Assembly: GCA_019285715.1 (NCBI GenBank)
Contig: CP079108.1
Span: 2,247,001-2,311,000 of the forward strand
DNA from: Sphingosinicellaceae bacterium
GTDB taxonomy: Bacteria; Pseudomonadota; Alphaproteobacteria; Sphingomonadales; Sphingomonadaceae
Direction of reading: 5' to 3'
DNA length: 64,000 nt
This document shows positions 37,007 through 46,772 of the stretch, one piece after another; the stretch's first letter is position 1, and every line of letters starts with the position of its first letter. A program made the translations under genes and the position numbers. The notes under the pieces are model-generated. The model had not been told where the DNA came from. It searched no databases and saw only the letters and a list, made by a program, of their open reading frames with translations.

Positions 37007-38080
37007 TTAAAGCCCTGTCTGCGCCCGGTGCTGCAGTTTCGCGTCCGCCAGCACCAGCGCGACCATCGCCTCCATTACCGGAGCGGCGCGGATGCCGACG
37101 CAGGGATCGTGGCGGCCCTTGGTGACGATTTCGGAGGCGGAGCCGTCGCGGGTGATGGTTTCGACGGGAGTCAGGATCGATGAGGTCGGCTTCAGCGCCA
37201 TCCGCACGACGACCGGCTGGCCGGTCGAGATCCCGCCCGCGGTGCCGCCGGCGTGGTTGGCGAGAAACTCCGGCCGGCCGCCCGCGCCCGGTCGCATCGG
37301 GTCGGCGTTCTGTTCGCCGCGCAGGCGGGCGGCCCCGAAGCCATCGCCGATCTCGACGCCCTTCACCGCGTTGATGCCCATGCAGGCGGCGGCGAGGTCG
37401 GCGTCGAGCTTGCCGTAGACCGGGCTGCCCCACCCTGCCGGAACTCCGGTGGCGACACACTCCACGATCGCGCCGAGCGACGAGCCATCCTTGCGGGCGG
37501 CGTCGAGAGCCGCTTCCCACTGCGCGGCGGTGCCGGCGTCGGGGCAGAAGAATGGGTTGGCGTCGATCTGGGCATCGTCGAAAGCCGTGCGGTCGATCGC
37601 GATGCCGCCGAGCTCGACCAGATAGGCGCGGAGGCTTACCTCGGGCATGACCAGACGCGCGACCGCTCCCGCGGCGACCCGGGAAGCCGTCTCGCGCGCC
37701 GAGGAACGACCCCCGCCGCGCGGGTCCCGGAAGCCGTATTTCGCGTCATAGGCATAGTCGGCATGGCCCGGGCGATAGGCGCGCGCGACCTCCGAATAGT
37801 CCTTCGAGCGCTGGTCGACGTTGTCGATCATCAGGCTGATCGGCGTGCCCGTCGTGCGCCCTTCATAGACGCCGGACAGAATGCGGACCTGATCGGGCTC
37901 CTGGCGCTGGGTGGTGAAGCGCGAGGTGCCGGGGCGGCGGCGGTCGAGCCACGGCTGGACGTCGGCCTCGCTCAGTATCAGTCCCGGCGGGCAGCCGTCG
38001 ACCACCGCGCCGATCGCCGGGCCGTGGCTCTCGCCCCAGGTCGTAAAGCGAAAGACGCGCCCGAAGCTGTTGAAACTCAT
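37007..38080 (-). CDS. aroC: Chorismate synthase
   Basis: 357 residues from ATG 38080 ([20 protein letters not shown], the family's N-terminal signature). Eliminates phosphate from EPSP with reduced FMN, last step of the shikimate pathway. Further signatures: [20 protein letters not shown], and [17 protein letters not shown] with HDPCVGIRA near the end. Its ATG shares one base with the stop codon of the upstream export gene (TGATG), so it can be translated by reinitiation. Confidence 0.95.
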   Translation of the reverse strand: MSFNSFGRVFRFTTWGESHGPAIGAVVDGCPPGLILSEADVQPWLDRRRPGTSRFTTQRQEPDQVRILSGVYEGRTTGTPISLMIDNVDQRSKDYSEVARAYRPGHADYAYDAKYGFRDPRGGGRSSARETASRVAAGAVARLVMPEVSLRAYLVELGGIAIDRTAFDDAQIDANPFFCPDAGTAAQWEAALDAARKDGSSLGAIVECVATGVPAGWGSPVYGKLDADLAAACMGINAVKGVEIGDGFGAARLRGEQNADPMRPGAGGRPEFLANHAGGTAGGISTGQPVVVRMALKPTSSILTPVETITRDGSASEIVTKGRHDPCVGIRAAPVMEAMVALVLADAKLQHRAQTGL

Positions 38081-40962
38081 CAGTTCGTGGCGAGAATCGC
38101 CAAGGTCGCCAGCGACGAGAAGAGGGTACCGACGATCGAGGTGACATCGCGCGCCACATCGAGCGTGAACAGCGGATCGATGTTCTTGGGCACGATGATC
38201 GTCGAGCCCGGCGGGATCACGCCGATCGCACCGCTGCGGGCCCAACGGCCCTTCCGCAGCGGTTGCGACGAGCCGTTCGGCAGCACCACGAAGATGCGCT
38301 TTTCGTCGGCGGTCCACTGGGTGCCACCGGTCTCGGCGAGATAGTCCTTGGCGTACTTGCCCGAGATGAACTGGAGCGCGCCGGGGTTGTTGACGTCGCC
38401 GAGCGCGAGCACGAAATTCGGGCGCTTGGGCACGTAGATCGCGTCGCCGGACTCGAGCACGGTGTCGAGGTCGGGGCGCAGACCGAGGACGCGCGGGTCG
38501 GCTTCGACCACGACCCGCCCCGGGGCCTCGGCGGACGACAACTGGCTGATCAACGACTGGGCCGCGAGCAGGGAGTCGCCGGTCTGGCCGGTCTTGCGTG
38601 ACGATGCGGCAAGTAGCCCGTTGGTCAGCTCGCGCCCGGTGCGGCGGAAGCCCTCCTGCTGGAGTTCCTTGACGCTGCGGCGGGTAAAGATCGTGCCGTA
38701 GGGATAAGCCAGGGTCGACAGGCCGCCGGCGCGAGCCATCAATTGCGACAGCGTCTCGCCCTTGCGGATCGAATACAGGCCAGGCCGCGCGAACTCGCCG
38801 GTCAGCAGTACGCCACCGGGTTCGGATTGCGGCTGCGAGCCATTGAAGCGCAGGTCATCACCGGCGCTGACGCGGGTCAGCGACAGGGCATCGGCGGCGA
38901 CGCCCGGGGCGATGCGCTCCTGGGTGCTGGTGTCGCCGTCGCTGCGGGTAACGTCGAGAGTCAGGCGGCTGGCGTTGACCAGCAAACCTTCGGCAGCGGC
39001 GGCGAGGTCGCGCGCGGTCTCGCTGCCGGCAATCGGGTAGGCGCCGGGACGGCGGATCGAACCGCCGACCGAGACCGAGTTCTCGATCAGCACCGGGAGC
39101 AGCTCGGGCTCCTCCTCGAACACTGCCGCGCACTGGCGCGGATCGCGGGTGCTGCGGAGTGCGGTACCGGAGCTCAACGTCGGGTCGCGCGTGTACGCGG
39201 TATCGCGGGTGTCATCGCGCTGGTCGTCGCTGGTGTTGTCGGGTGCCTGGCTGTCGACATCGGCGAGCGCGGCCTGCTCGCCGGTCACCGCAAGACGGCG
39301 GTCGGGAGTGGTGTTGCTGGTGCTACCGTTGGGTGTCACGCGATATTGATCGCCTTCGGTGCGCAGGGCCTCGTCGCCGCGGCGGTTGCTCTGGAGGCCG
39401 CCGACCGCGGCGACGTCGCTGCGGCCCGCACGCTCGACGATGAAGGTACCGCGGGTGACGGCATTGAAGCGCGACGACTGGGTGTTGCCGACAAGGGCCT
39501 GAAGGCGCTCGAGTGAACTGCACTGGGTCAGATTGTTGGGCTGGCCGAGGATGATGCGCCGGACGACGTTGCGGTTCATGAAGTCGATGTCGGCGCGGCT
39601 GAAGACGAACAGCCGATCGTCGCTGCGCAGCGGCACAGGGTTCGTGGTCAACGCACTGAGCAGATTGATCGGCTCGAAGACCCGCGACGAAGTGTTGGGA
39701 TCGCGGCGGATCAGGACGGCCATCGGCAGATACGTGTCGAGGCGCAGGTCGCGGACTTCACCGAGCAGGTCGCGGACGGTCGGAGCGGAGCCGAGCGAGC
39801 GCGGCCCAGGATTGGCGACGAAGCCACGAAGCTGGACCCGGCCGGCGGCACCGCCGGCGCTGCCGCTGGTCAACTGGACCGCGTCGCCCGGGATCACCGC
39901 ACTGGCCAGAGCGGCCGAGCGCACGAACTGCTCCGAGCCGTCGGGGTTGATCCGGCTGATCGCGATGGCGTTGCCGCGCGGGCGCAAGGCACCGCCGGCG
40001 TAGTCCAGCAGCGCGCCGACCGTAGTGCCCTTGCGGGATTCGTAGATGCCGGGGCGGGCAACGTTGCCGGCGATCGCGACGGTGTCGCCGATGACCGGCA
40101 CGATGATGCGGTCGCCGTCGCGCAGGCGGATTGCGGGCGGGCTGCCGATGCCAAGCAGGCCGTACAGGTCGACGACGACGGTGCCGCCGCCGGCGTGGAC
40201 GACACGGACCGTCCGCAGGCTGCCGGTGCGGCGGATGCCGCCGGCCTGGGCGAGCGCGGCCGAGATATCGGAGAGCGAGGTCAGCTGGAACTGGCCCGGG
40301 CGCACGACTTCGCCGCCGACGAACACCGTCGCCGAACGTGCGCTGCCGAGCGAGACATAGACGTCGGTGCCGAGCAGGGTGCGGCGGGTTGCGGCCGCGA
40401 GGTCATTGCGGATCGCGCCGAGCGAGCGCCCGGCGGCCTGGATCGGCGGCACGGCGCCGACGACCAGCCGGCCCTCGCGGTCGACACGCGTTGTCCGGCT
40501 GTCGTTGGTCGCGCCCTGAAACTGGACGACGATCTCGTCGCCAGGGCCGACGATATAGCTGTCGCTGACGGTCCCGGTGAGCGGGCCGCTGCTGCCGGTA
40601 ACCGACTGGAACAGCTCATAGCCGAATTGGCGCAGGGTGCGGTCCGACAAGCGGTCCTGAAACTCGCGTTCGATCGGCGAGGGGCGGTAAAGGCGTGCGA
40701 TCGCCGCGCGCGACTGCAGGCGGCGGAGCTCCTGCTCTTCGGCGGTGTCGACCTTGCCGGTGCGCTGCGCCGCGAGGTCGGACTCGCTCGGGCGCTGCTC
40801 GGTCTCGCGGGCACGGTCGAGCGCGCTGCCCTGCTGGCCGCCGGCACCGAGCTGGCTCTGGACCTGGCTGAGAACGCGGGGATCGATCGACTGCCCGGTC
40901 GCCGGCAGGGCAATAGTCGCCGCCAACGCCAGCACGGCAACCTGTCCGAGCCTTTTGATCAT
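38080..40962 (-). CDS. Large SLBB-domain polysaccharide export protein (Wza-like)
   Basis: 960 residues from the ATG at 40962; a GTG four codons upstream is an alternative. Signal peptide up to about ALPATGQ. After a charged linker, a Poly_export domain ([17 protein letters not shown]) and several SLBB domains follow ([70 protein letters not shown]). A low-complexity segment lies at about 540-610. The C-terminus is hydrophobic. It probably forms a periplasmic/outer-membrane export channel. No glycosyltransferases or Wzc-like kinase adjacent. Translationally linked to aroC. Confidence 0.88.
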   Translation of the reverse strand: MIKRLGQVAVLALAATIALPATGQSIDPRVLSQVQSQLGAGGQQGSALDRARETEQRPSESDLAAQRTGKVDTAEEQELRRLQSRAAIARLYRPSPIEREFQDRLSDRTLRQFGYELFQSVTGSSGPLTGTVSDSYIVGPGDEIVVQFQGATNDSRTTRVDREGRLVVGAVPPIQAAGRSLGAIRNDLAAATRRTLLGTDVYVSLGSARSATVFVGGEVVRPGQFQLTSLSDISAALAQAGGIRRTGSLRTVRVVHAGGGTVVVDLYGLLGIGSPPAIRLRDGDRIIVPVIGDTVAIAGNVARPGIYESRKGTTVGALLDYAGGALRPRGNAIAISRINPDGSEQFVRSAALASAVIPGDAVQLTSGSAGGAAGRVQLRGFVANPGPRSLGSAPTVRDLLGEVRDLRLDTYLPMAVLIRRDPNTSSRVFEPINLLSALTTNPVPLRSDDRLFVFSRADIDFMNRNVVRRIILGQPNNLTQCSSLERLQALVGNTQSSRFNAVTRGTFIVERAGRSDVAAVGGLQSNRRGDEALRTEGDQYRVTPNGSTSNTTPDRRLAVTGEQAALADVDSQAPDNTSDDQRDDTRDTAYTRDPTLSSGTALRSTRDPRQCAAVFEEEPELLPVLIENSVSVGGSIRRPGAYPIAGSETARDLAAAAEGLLVNASRLTLDVTRSDGDTSTQERIAPGVAADALSLTRVSAGDDLRFNGSQPQSEPGGVLLTGEFARPGLYSIRKGETLSQLMARAGGLSTLAYPYGTIFTRRSVKELQQEGFRRTGRELTNGLLAASSRKTGQTGDSLLAAQSLISQLSSAEAPGRVVVEADPRVLGLRPDLDTVLESGDAIYVPKRPNFVLALGDVNNPGALQFISGKYAKDYLAETGGTQWTADEKRIFVVLPNGSSQPLRKGRWARSGAIGVIPPGSTIIVPKNIDPLFTLDVARDVTSIVGTLFSSLATLAILATN

Positions 40963-41014
40963 CAAGTAGTCCACCCGCTTACGACGCGGGGTTTAGGGTT
41001 GGTGTGTCACCGCG

Positions 41015-41296
41015 TCAATCGACGCGGGATGCCGCCGCAATGCGGGTACCACGCACGTCCGCCAGCGACTCAGGCTGGACAGTGGACGCGATCGCCGTCT
41101 CGACGCGCGCATCGGCACCAAGCAAGGCGAGACGAACCTGATCGGTGGTACGGCCGGTCTCGACCAGCTCCTGATCTGCGTGCCCAAAGCGCTCGCCGAC
41201 CGTCACCATTCCCTGGCTGACGATCGACGGCACAACCCACAGCCCTGCCGCTATCGCGAAGACGCTGAGCAAGGGGAAAAAGCGCTGGATCATCAT
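41015..41296 (-). CDS. Small membrane-anchored protein of unknown function
   Basis: About 93 residues if started at the ATG-ATG near 41296, which has GAGAG close upstream; the frame is open to an ATG at 41341 that lacks an RBS. One hydrophobic segment (FFPLLSVFAIAAGLWVVPS), then a soluble tail. No family recognised. It lies 52 bases upstream of the SLBB export gene on the same strand. Confidence 0.5.
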   Translation of the reverse strand: MMIQRFFPLLSVFAIAAGLWVVPSIVSQGMVTVGERFGHADQELVETGRTTDQVRLALLGADARVETAIASTVQPESLADVRGTRIAAASRVD

Positions 41297-41433
41297 CTCT
41301 CGACTGAAACGGGTACGCACCAAGCAACGGTAATCACTCATGTACGCTAATGCGGTGTATTTATTGCCGTCTCATGAACAGGATGCCGGATCGTTTAGTT
41401 TCGACGGTAAATGGCCGAAAATACAAAAGAAAA

Positions 41434-42318
41434 TCAGTTAGTGTGCCTTCCGCGCACCAAGTCTGCATAGTCTGCCTGAAGCTGGCGGGTCATTGCACCG
41501 ACTTCGAACCGCCATGGTCCAATCTCTGCCAACGGCGTCACTTCCGCTGCGCTGCCGGTGAGGAACGCCTGCTCGAATGTCTCGAGTTCCTCGGGCCAGA
41601 TCGCGCGCTCGACGACCTCGATGCCGCGCTGCTGCGCGAGGCCCATGACGGTGCGCCGGGTGATGCCGTTGAGAAAGCAATCGGGCGTCGGCGTGTGGAG
41701 CTTGTTGTCCTTCAGGAAGAAGATGTTGGCGCCCGTCGCCTCCGCCACCTGGCCGCGCCAGTCGAGCATCAGGGCATCGTCGTAGCCGGCGTCGGCGGCC
41801 GCGTGCTTGGACAGGGTGCAGATCATGTACAGCCCAGCCGCCTTCGACTGGGTCGGCGCGGTGTATGGGGCGGGCCGGCGCCACTTGGCGACGTTGAGGC
41901 GGAGGCCCTTGGCAAGTGCCTCCTCACCGAAATAGGCGCCCCATTCCCAGCACGCGATGGCGAGGTGGGGCTTGGTGAGCTGGGCGGCGACGCCGATCTG
42001 CTCCGAACCGCGCCAGGCGATCGGGCGGACGTAGCAGTCGCTCAGGCCGTTGGCGGCGACGACCTCGTTGGTTGCGGCGTTGATCTGATCGCGGGTCCAT
42101 GGGATGTCGAAGCCGAGCAATTTCGCTGAGTTCAGCAGGCGGTCGCTGTGCTGGTCGAGCGCGAAGACCTTGCCGCCATAGCAGCGCTGGCCCTCGAACA
42201 CCGCACTGGCGTAATGCATCGCGTGAGTCAGGATGTGGATGTTGGCGTCGCGCCACGGTCGCAGCGCGCCGTCGAACCAGATGAAGCCGTCGCGGTCGTC
42301 GAAGCTCGCGGTCGTCAT
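41434..42318 (-). CDS. ilvE: Branched-chain amino acid aminotransferase
   Basis: 294 residues, fold-type IV PLP enzyme. Transaminates leucine, isoleucine and valine with 2-oxoglutarate. Motifs: FDGALRPWRDANIHILTHAM, FEGQRCYGGKVF, PLP lysine K159 in APTQSKAAGLY, and EATGANIFFLKD. Divergent from the MarR/PetP regulator with 70 bases between start codons. Ordinary full-length gene. Confidence 0.93.
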   Translation of the reverse strand: MTTASFDDRDGFIWFDGALRPWRDANIHILTHAMHYASAVFEGQRCYGGKVFALDQHSDRLLNSAKLLGFDIPWTRDQINAATNEVVAANGLSDCYVRPIAWRGSEQIGVAAQLTKPHLAIACWEWGAYFGEEALAKGLRLNVAKWRRPAPYTAPTQSKAAGLYMICTLSKHAAADAGYDDALMLDWRGQVAEATGANIFFLKDNKLHTPTPDCFLNGITRRTVMGLAQQRGIEVVERAIWPEELETFEQAFLTGSAAEVTPLAEIGPWRFEVGAMTRQLQADYADLVRGRHTN

Positions 42319-42381
42319 CCCTCGTTCCTTATCGTTTTATGTCGCGATTGCGTTGCGCCGGGTAACATTCTGTGCGAAATA

Positions 42382-42398
42382 CGTCAACATGGTTGACG
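42382..42398. promoter_or_regulatory. 17-bp perfect palindrome over the marR start codon (candidate operator)
   Basis: CGTCAACATGGTTGACG: arms CGTCAAC and GTTGACG around the ATG start codon of the MarR gene. MarR proteins bind palindromes of this size, often at their own promoter or start. The site lies 64 bases from the ilvE start. Autoregulation is an inference. Confidence 0.55.
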
Positions 42399-42892
42399 CA
42401 GTTTCTCTTCGCTCGAACGCCGCCTCGCCGCTGTTCCTGCGCGAAGCCGAAATCCGCCGGGGCATCGAGCTGCTTTATTTCGGCTACACCAACATGGTTC
42501 GTGGTGCCGACGACATGCTGGCCGCGGAGGGCTTCGGCAGGGCCCACCACCGTGCCCTCTACTTCATCGCGCGGGCGCCGGGAATGCCGGTCAGCGACCT
42601 GCTGCAACTGCTCAACATCACCAAGCAGTCGCTTAGTCGCGTTCTCGCCGAACTTCAGGCCGAGGGGCTGGTGTCCGCCACCGTCGGGCCGCGTGATCGC
42701 CGCCAGCGGCTGCTCGACCTGACCGATGCGGGAAAGACGCTCGAGGCGGCACTGTTCGAGGAGCTGCGGCGCGGCATGGCGGCGGCCTATGCGGCGGCCG
42801 GCCAGGGTGCGGTGACGGGCTTCTGGGCGGTGCTCGAGGGCCTGATCCCGGAGGCCGACCGCCCGATGATCGAGGGTCTCGCGACCCGCTAG
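42389..42892 (+). CDS. MarR-family transcriptional regulator (PetP-like)
   Basis: 167 residues from ATG 42389. Winged-helix MarR: helices around LREAEIRRGIELLYFGYTN, recognition region LLQLLNITKQSLSRVLAEL, wing SATVGPRDRRQRLLDLTDAG. It resembles PetP of alphaproteobacteria, which usually sits with petR, an OmpR-type regulator; petR is not here. It diverges from ilvE and carries a palindrome across its start codon. The 3' end overlaps the convergent COQ9-like gene by 4 bases. Confidence 0.85.
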   Translation: MVDAVSLRSNAASPLFLREAEIRRGIELLYFGYTNMVRGADDMLAAEGFGRAHHRALYFIARAPGMPVSDLLQLLNITKQSLSRVLAELQAEGLVSATVGPRDRRQRLLDLTDAGKTLEAALFEELRRGMAAAYAAAGQGAVTGFWAVLEGLIPEADRPMIEGLATR

Positions 42893-43470
42893 CCGGCGGC
42901 CGCGGCGGAACGCTGGCCCGGCCGCCACTTCGCCCAGCGTTCGGCGCGCTCGAGGTCGGTGTCGAGCGCCTTCATCGTCGCCGCGAGGTCGGGATCGGCA
43001 TCGTCGAGCCAGGTCCGTGAGGCGTGCAGCACCAGCGCGGTCAGCGCCTCGACCCGCAATGGCCCGAGCAATCCGCTGGTTTCGACGCCCGCTGCCGCAG
43101 CGATGCGCGCCACCGACACGACCAGCGTCCCGAGCATCACCGCCGCCAGCGCCGGATCGCGCTTCGCCGCCTCGCCGAGCGCACGGACCGCGGCCTTGTG
43201 GGCGTCGCCGGCATCGAAGCGCGCCATCAGCAGCGCGAACAGCCGGTCGCGGACGCTGGTATCGGGGTCGCTGGCGGCCTCGGCGAGCGCGGCGCGGTCG
43301 AGACGGCGTCCGAATGCCGACAGGGCGCTCCAGCGGTCGGGCAGCACCGCCGTGAGGTCGGTCGCGGTCAATCCGGCCAATGCGGCGGCGGTATCGGGAC
43401 GGGCGTCGCGCCAGCCGTCGCGGGCGATCGCCGCCATCCAGCCGTCGAGAACCTGATCTTCGCTTGTCAT
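42889..43470 (-). CDS. COQ9-like (TetR-fold) protein, probable ubiquinone biosynthesis factor
   Basis: 193 residues, all helical. The central SVRDRLFALLMARFDAG and C-terminal TWLDDADPDLAATMKALD resemble alphaproteobacterial COQ9/TetR-like proteins; in mitochondria COQ9 binds lipids and assists COQ7. The N-terminal part lacks a convincing DNA-binding helix-turn-helix, which favours COQ9 over a repressor. Ubiquinone involvement is an inference from the family. It follows proC after 9 bases. Confidence 0.6.
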   Translation of the reverse strand: MTSEDQVLDGWMAAIARDGWRDARPDTAAALAGLTATDLTAVLPDRWSALSAFGRRLDRAALAEAASDPDTSVRDRLFALLMARFDAGDAHKAAVRALGEAAKRDPALAAVMLGTLVVSVARIAAAAGVETSGLLGPLRVEALTALVLHASRTWLDDADPDLAATMKALDTDLERAERWAKWRPGQRSAAAAG

Positions 43471-43479
43471 GGGATCTGC

Positions 43480-44277
43480 CTACACCGGCTCGCCGAGTTC
43501 GCGCGAGCGCCGTGCTGCCGCAGCGACGGTGCCGGCGACGAGCGCTCCCAACTCGGGCTGCAGCACGCCAAGACCGGCAGCGGTGGTGCCGCCCGGGCTG
43601 GTCACCGCGATGCGGAGCTCGGAGGGAGTCGCGTCGCGCAACGCCGCCAGCGCCCCTGCCCCCGCGACCGTCCGCAACGCCAGCGCGTCGGCGAGCGTCG
43701 CGGGCAGACCCGCCGCCCTGCCCGCCGCCGCCAGCGCCTCGATGAAGGCGAAGACGTAGGCCGGGCCCGACCCCGACACCGCGGTCACCGCGTCGAACTG
43801 TGCTTCGTCGTCGAGCCACACGCACTCGCCGGCCGCCGCCATCAGCGCTTCCGCCTCAGCTTGCCCCTCGGCGCCGGTGGAATACAGCGCAGTGACGCCG
43901 TGCCCGATCCGCGCCGGGGTGTTGGGCATGGTGCGCACGACGCACCGCCCCCCGAATGCCGCCGACACCGCCGCGAGGCCGACCCCCGCCATGATCGACA
44001 CGACCAGCGTATCGGGCTTGAGCCGCGCCGCCACCGGTGCCGCCGCCGCCGCGAGCAGCTGCGGCTTGACCGCGACGACGAGGATGTCGGGCCCCTCCCC
44101 CGCCGGCGGTTCGGCGCCCGCGGCGATGCCGTCGGGCAGCGCGCGCGGGTTCGGGTCGATCACCGCGATGCCGGTCATCCCACCCGCCATCCAGCGGTGC
44201 AGCAACGCTCCGCCCATGTTGCCACACCCTAGCAGCCAGAGGGAGCCGAGGTCGGTGAGGTGCGGCGTGGTCATCAC
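43480..44277 (-). CDS. proC: Pyrroline-5-carboxylate reductase
   Basis: 265 residues. Makes proline from pyrroline-5-carboxylate with NAD(P)H. N-terminal dinucleotide motif LWLLGCGNMGGALL, then VVAVKPQ, VVRTMPNTPARIGHGVTA, and the C-terminal signature AVSGSGPAYVF with TSPGGTTAAGL. Start ATG at 44277 or 44274. Followed closely by the COQ9-like gene; preceded by the PEP-CTERM gene with a 42-base gap. Confidence 0.94.
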   Translation of the reverse strand: MMTTPHLTDLGSLWLLGCGNMGGALLHRWMAGGMTGIAVIDPNPRALPDGIAAGAEPPAGEGPDILVVAVKPQLLAAAAAPVAARLKPDTLVVSIMAGVGLAAVSAAFGGRCVVRTMPNTPARIGHGVTALYSTGAEGQAEAEALMAAAGECVWLDDEAQFDAVTAVSGSGPAYVFAFIEALAAAGRAAGLPATLADALALRTVAGAGALAALRDATPSELRIAVTSPGGTTAAGLGVLQPELGALVAGTVAAAARRSRELGEPV

Positions 44278-44319
44278 CGCAGTATCGAAGAACGCGGGCG
44301 CGAGCGCCAGTGCAGTGGC

Positions 44320-45759
44320 TCAGGCCAGCACAGCGCCCCCGCGACGGCGGCGCAGCAGGCTGCCCGCGATACCAAAACCAGCGATCATCGATAACCAGGT
44401 CGACGGCTCCGGCACCGACGCCGCCAGCTCCTGCGCGATGAAGTTCGGCAGGTCGCTATCCTGGAAGCCGAATACGAAGAACTGGTTGGCTCCCGCGACA
44501 TCGGGCACGAAGTCGTTGTCATTGGCGACGAACAGCGTGTGATAGATGCTGCCGAGGTAGGTCACGTCCTGGCCGAAGGCGAAGCCCTCGATCTTTGCCG
44601 GCACCTGTGCGGTGCTGAGACCATTGGCCGTAAGCGCGGTGACGATGTCGAGGAATTCCGTCTTGCCGACGACCGCCGCGATGGCAGCAGCTCCACTCAG
44701 GCCCGTGATGTCGGTCGCGCCTGCCAGGTCGATGGTGAAGGCCTGCTTGACCGCGGCATTACTGCCATCGCCAAGGCCCTTGCCGTCGCGCTCGTCGACC
44801 AGGAACTCGGTATTGCTGATCGCGACGATGTCGCTGACGCCCGAGCCGCTGGTCAGGTTGTAGCCGTATTCATGGGTCGCCCCGGTGGCGATGTCGATGG
44901 TCACGATGCGCAGCAGCTTCTTGGTCTTGCTGTCGGCTGCATCCTGGATCAGCGGTGCCTGCATGATGCCGACCAGGGTCTTGCCGTCGGGCGTGATGGC
45001 GAGCCCCTCCATGCCTTTGTTGGCGACGCGGCCAGAGGTGTTGCCACTGATTTCGGTCGCACCGTTCGGCGACAGATTGGCGACGTCCAAGTTGCCGGGC
45101 AACGCGAAGGTCTTGATCAGCGAACCGGTGTTCCGATCGAACTGACGAACATAGGGGCCGTATTCATCCGAGATGAAAACGCTGCGGCCGTCGTTCGAGA
45201 CGCGAACCGATTCGGGGTCGAAGCGGGCATTCGACGCATTGCCCGAGTTACCCGTCCCGTAGTTGTCAGACCGCCCAGTGAAGTAATTCAGACCGGCAGA
45301 ATTCGCGCCCGGGACCCCGGAGCCGACACCGAGGCCGGCGCCGGTACCGTAGTTGAGGGGGCTCTTGCTGGACAGCAGCGTCGTGCCGGTCAGCTTCGTC
45401 GAGAGCGAGAACGGCAGCGAACCGCCCGCACCGGCGACCAGGCTCAACTTGAGGGTCTGGAAACGGGCGATGTACGAGGTCGTATCGTCGACGGCCGAAT
45501 TATACGGGGTGGCGTTGGGGCCACGGTCAGGCGTCGCGATGAAGGTGTTGTGCCCTGCGTACGCGATGCCCGAACCAAGGCCACCAAGGAAGTTGCCGGC
45601 AACGCCGTTCTCCAACGCGCCGGTCAGCCCGGACAGGTCGGTGTTCACGCCGGCGCTGCTGCCGCTGATCGAGCCGTTGGCGAGCAGGACCACGTTACCC
45701 GACGCAGGCATCGCGACGATCGTCGCGAGCATCAGGGCCGGCAGATACTTCTTGGACAT
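44320..45759 (-). CDS. Phytase-like esterase domain protein with PEP-CTERM anchor
   Basis: 479 residues from ATG 45759 (GGGGAA upstream). Signal peptide MSKKYLPALMLATIVAMPAS. The body matches the 'esterase-like activity of phytase' family (PF13449), with GSGIAYAGHNTFIATPDRG, SVRVSNDGRSVFISDEYGP, KGMEGLAITPDGKTLVGI and KIEGFAFGQDV. The C-terminal tail VPEPSTWLSMIAGFG then a hydrophobic stretch and RRRRGG is a PEP-CTERM exosortase sorting signal. It separates proC from ybjN. An inverted repeat sits in its upstream region. Confidence 0.88.
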   Translation of the reverse strand: MSKKYLPALMLATIVAMPASGNVVLLANGSISGSSAGVNTDLSGLTGALENGVAGNFLGGLGSGIAYAGHNTFIATPDRGPNATPYNSAVDDTTSYIARFQTLKLSLVAGAGGSLPFSLSTKLTGTTLLSSKSPLNYGTGAGLGVGSGVPGANSAGLNYFTGRSDNYGTGNSGNASNARFDPESVRVSNDGRSVFISDEYGPYVRQFDRNTGSLIKTFALPGNLDVANLSPNGATEISGNTSGRVANKGMEGLAITPDGKTLVGIMQAPLIQDAADSKTKKLLRIVTIDIATGATHEYGYNLTSGSGVSDIVAISNTEFLVDERDGKGLGDGSNAAVKQAFTIDLAGATDITGLSGAAAIAAVVGKTEFLDIVTALTANGLSTAQVPAKIEGFAFGQDVTYLGSIYHTLFVANDNDFVPDVAGANQFFVFGFQDSDLPNFIAQELAASVPEPSTWLSMIAGFGIAGSLLRRRRGGAVLA

Positions 45760-45774
45760 CGAGGTTCCCCGCTT

Positions 45775-45792
45775 GTTAGGACAATACCTAAC
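45775..45792. promoter_or_regulatory. Inverted repeat upstream of the PEP-CTERM gene
   Basis: GTTAGG-ACAATA-CCTAAC, perfect 6-bp arms, centred about 24 bases upstream of the ATG at 45759. It could be a repressor operator or a 5' UTR hairpin. No regulator is identified. Confidence 0.4.
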
Positions 45793-45866
45793 AGCGCTTA
45801 ACCGCGATTTATTACAGTTCGGCGTACCGGCAACGCCCGCCACCGGGCGCGTCCCAGCGGCCGATC

Positions 45867-46385
45867 TTACGCCTCGCCGACGGTATCCAGCAGCGCCGCC
45901 TGCAGCGCGTCGGCGGGCGACTTGCCGGCCCACAGGACGAACTGGAACACCGGGTGATAGCGGTCACACTCGTCGATTGCGGCTTCGACGAGCATCTCGG
46001 CCTGGCCCATGGTCAGGTCGATGTCTTCCTCATCGTCCTCGCTGTCGAGGAGCGTCGCGTGGCGGAACAGCAAGGCGCCGTCCGCCGACCACATCTCGAA
46101 GTGGCCGATCCACAACTGCTCGTTGATCAGCCCGATGGTCTCGTAGATCGCGGCGCGCTTGTTGTCGGGCACCCGGACGTCGGGCAGCGCGATGAGCTGG
46201 AGGACATGCTCCTCCTCCCGCCACAAGGCGCGAAGCTCGTAGGTGGTCCACTCGCCGGCGATCGAAGCGGTGATCTCCTCGTCGCCGGTGCGCTCGAAAG
46301 CATGGCCGTGCGCGTTGAAATAATGCTCGAGCATGTCGATCGGCGCGGCGGGCGCATGGGTGAAGGCGAAGTCGACTGATGTCAT
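45867..46385 (-). CDS. YbjN domain-containing protein
   Basis: 172 residues matching the YbjN family (PF10722, type III secretion chaperone-like fold). Features: a short N-terminal strand-helix, AGEWTTYELRALWREEEHVLQL, a helix NEQLWIGHFEMW, and the C-terminal DECDRYHPVFQFVLWAG typical of the sphingomonad members. Cytoplasmic; precise role unknown. In related genomes it is usually near proC; here a PEP-CTERM gene intervenes. Confidence 0.85.
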   Translation of the reverse strand: MTSVDFAFTHAPAAPIDMLEHYFNAHGHAFERTGDEEITASIAGEWTTYELRALWREEEHVLQLIALPDVRVPDNKRAAIYETIGLINEQLWIGHFEMWSADGALLFRHATLLDSEDDEEDIDLTMGQAEMLVEAAIDECDRYHPVFQFVLWAGKSPADALQAALLDTVGEA

Positions 46386-46485
46386 GTCCGGTTCCCCCTA
46401 CTGGACGTGGGTGGACGCTGACGCGAACGGTGCGGAGGCGCAATGGCGCGACTCGGCGACCCTGTGCGAAAGCTGTGGATAAGCG

Positions 46486-46770
46486 TCATACGATGGGGGC
46501 ATCCGCCGGTGGCGCGGCGGGCTGCGGAGCCATGGCGGCGCGCAGCGCGGCGATCTCGGAGCGCAGGGCCTCGACCTCGGCGCGGGCGTTGGCGGCCATC
46601 GCCTTGACTGCCTCGAACTCGTCGCGGTCGATCATGTCGAGTCCGCCGACGGCCTCGCGCAGGCGGGAACGGGTCGCGGTCTCGATCTCGCGGCCGACGC
46701 CAGCGAAGGTGCCCATCGCCGATGTCGCAACCTTGGCGAGGTCGGCGAAAATGCGGTTCTCGGTCTGCAT
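46486..46770 (-). CDS. ubiK: Accessory factor UbiK family protein (BMFP)
   Basis: 94 residues from ATG 46770, with AGGAGCGA upstream. Coiled-coil BMFP/UbiK family: MQTENRIFADLAKVATSAMG, then DEFEAVKAMAANARAEVEAL and a second heptad stretch, with a Pro/Ala tail. Supports ubiquinone biosynthesis with UbiJ in enterobacteria. Two bases after tspO, so they form an operon. It agrees with the nearby COQ9-like gene. Confidence 0.82.
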   Translation of the reverse strand: MQTENRIFADLAKVATSAMGTFAGVGREIETATRSRLREAVGGLDMIDRDEFEAVKAMAANARAEVEALRSEIAALRAAMAPQPAAPPADAPIV

Positions 46771-46772
46771 GT

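Noticed and set aside
37007-38317. Longer aroC frame starting at 38317
   Set aside because: The extra N-terminal 79 residues are Arg-rich and overlap the upstream export gene; the conserved start [12 protein letters not shown] is at 38080.
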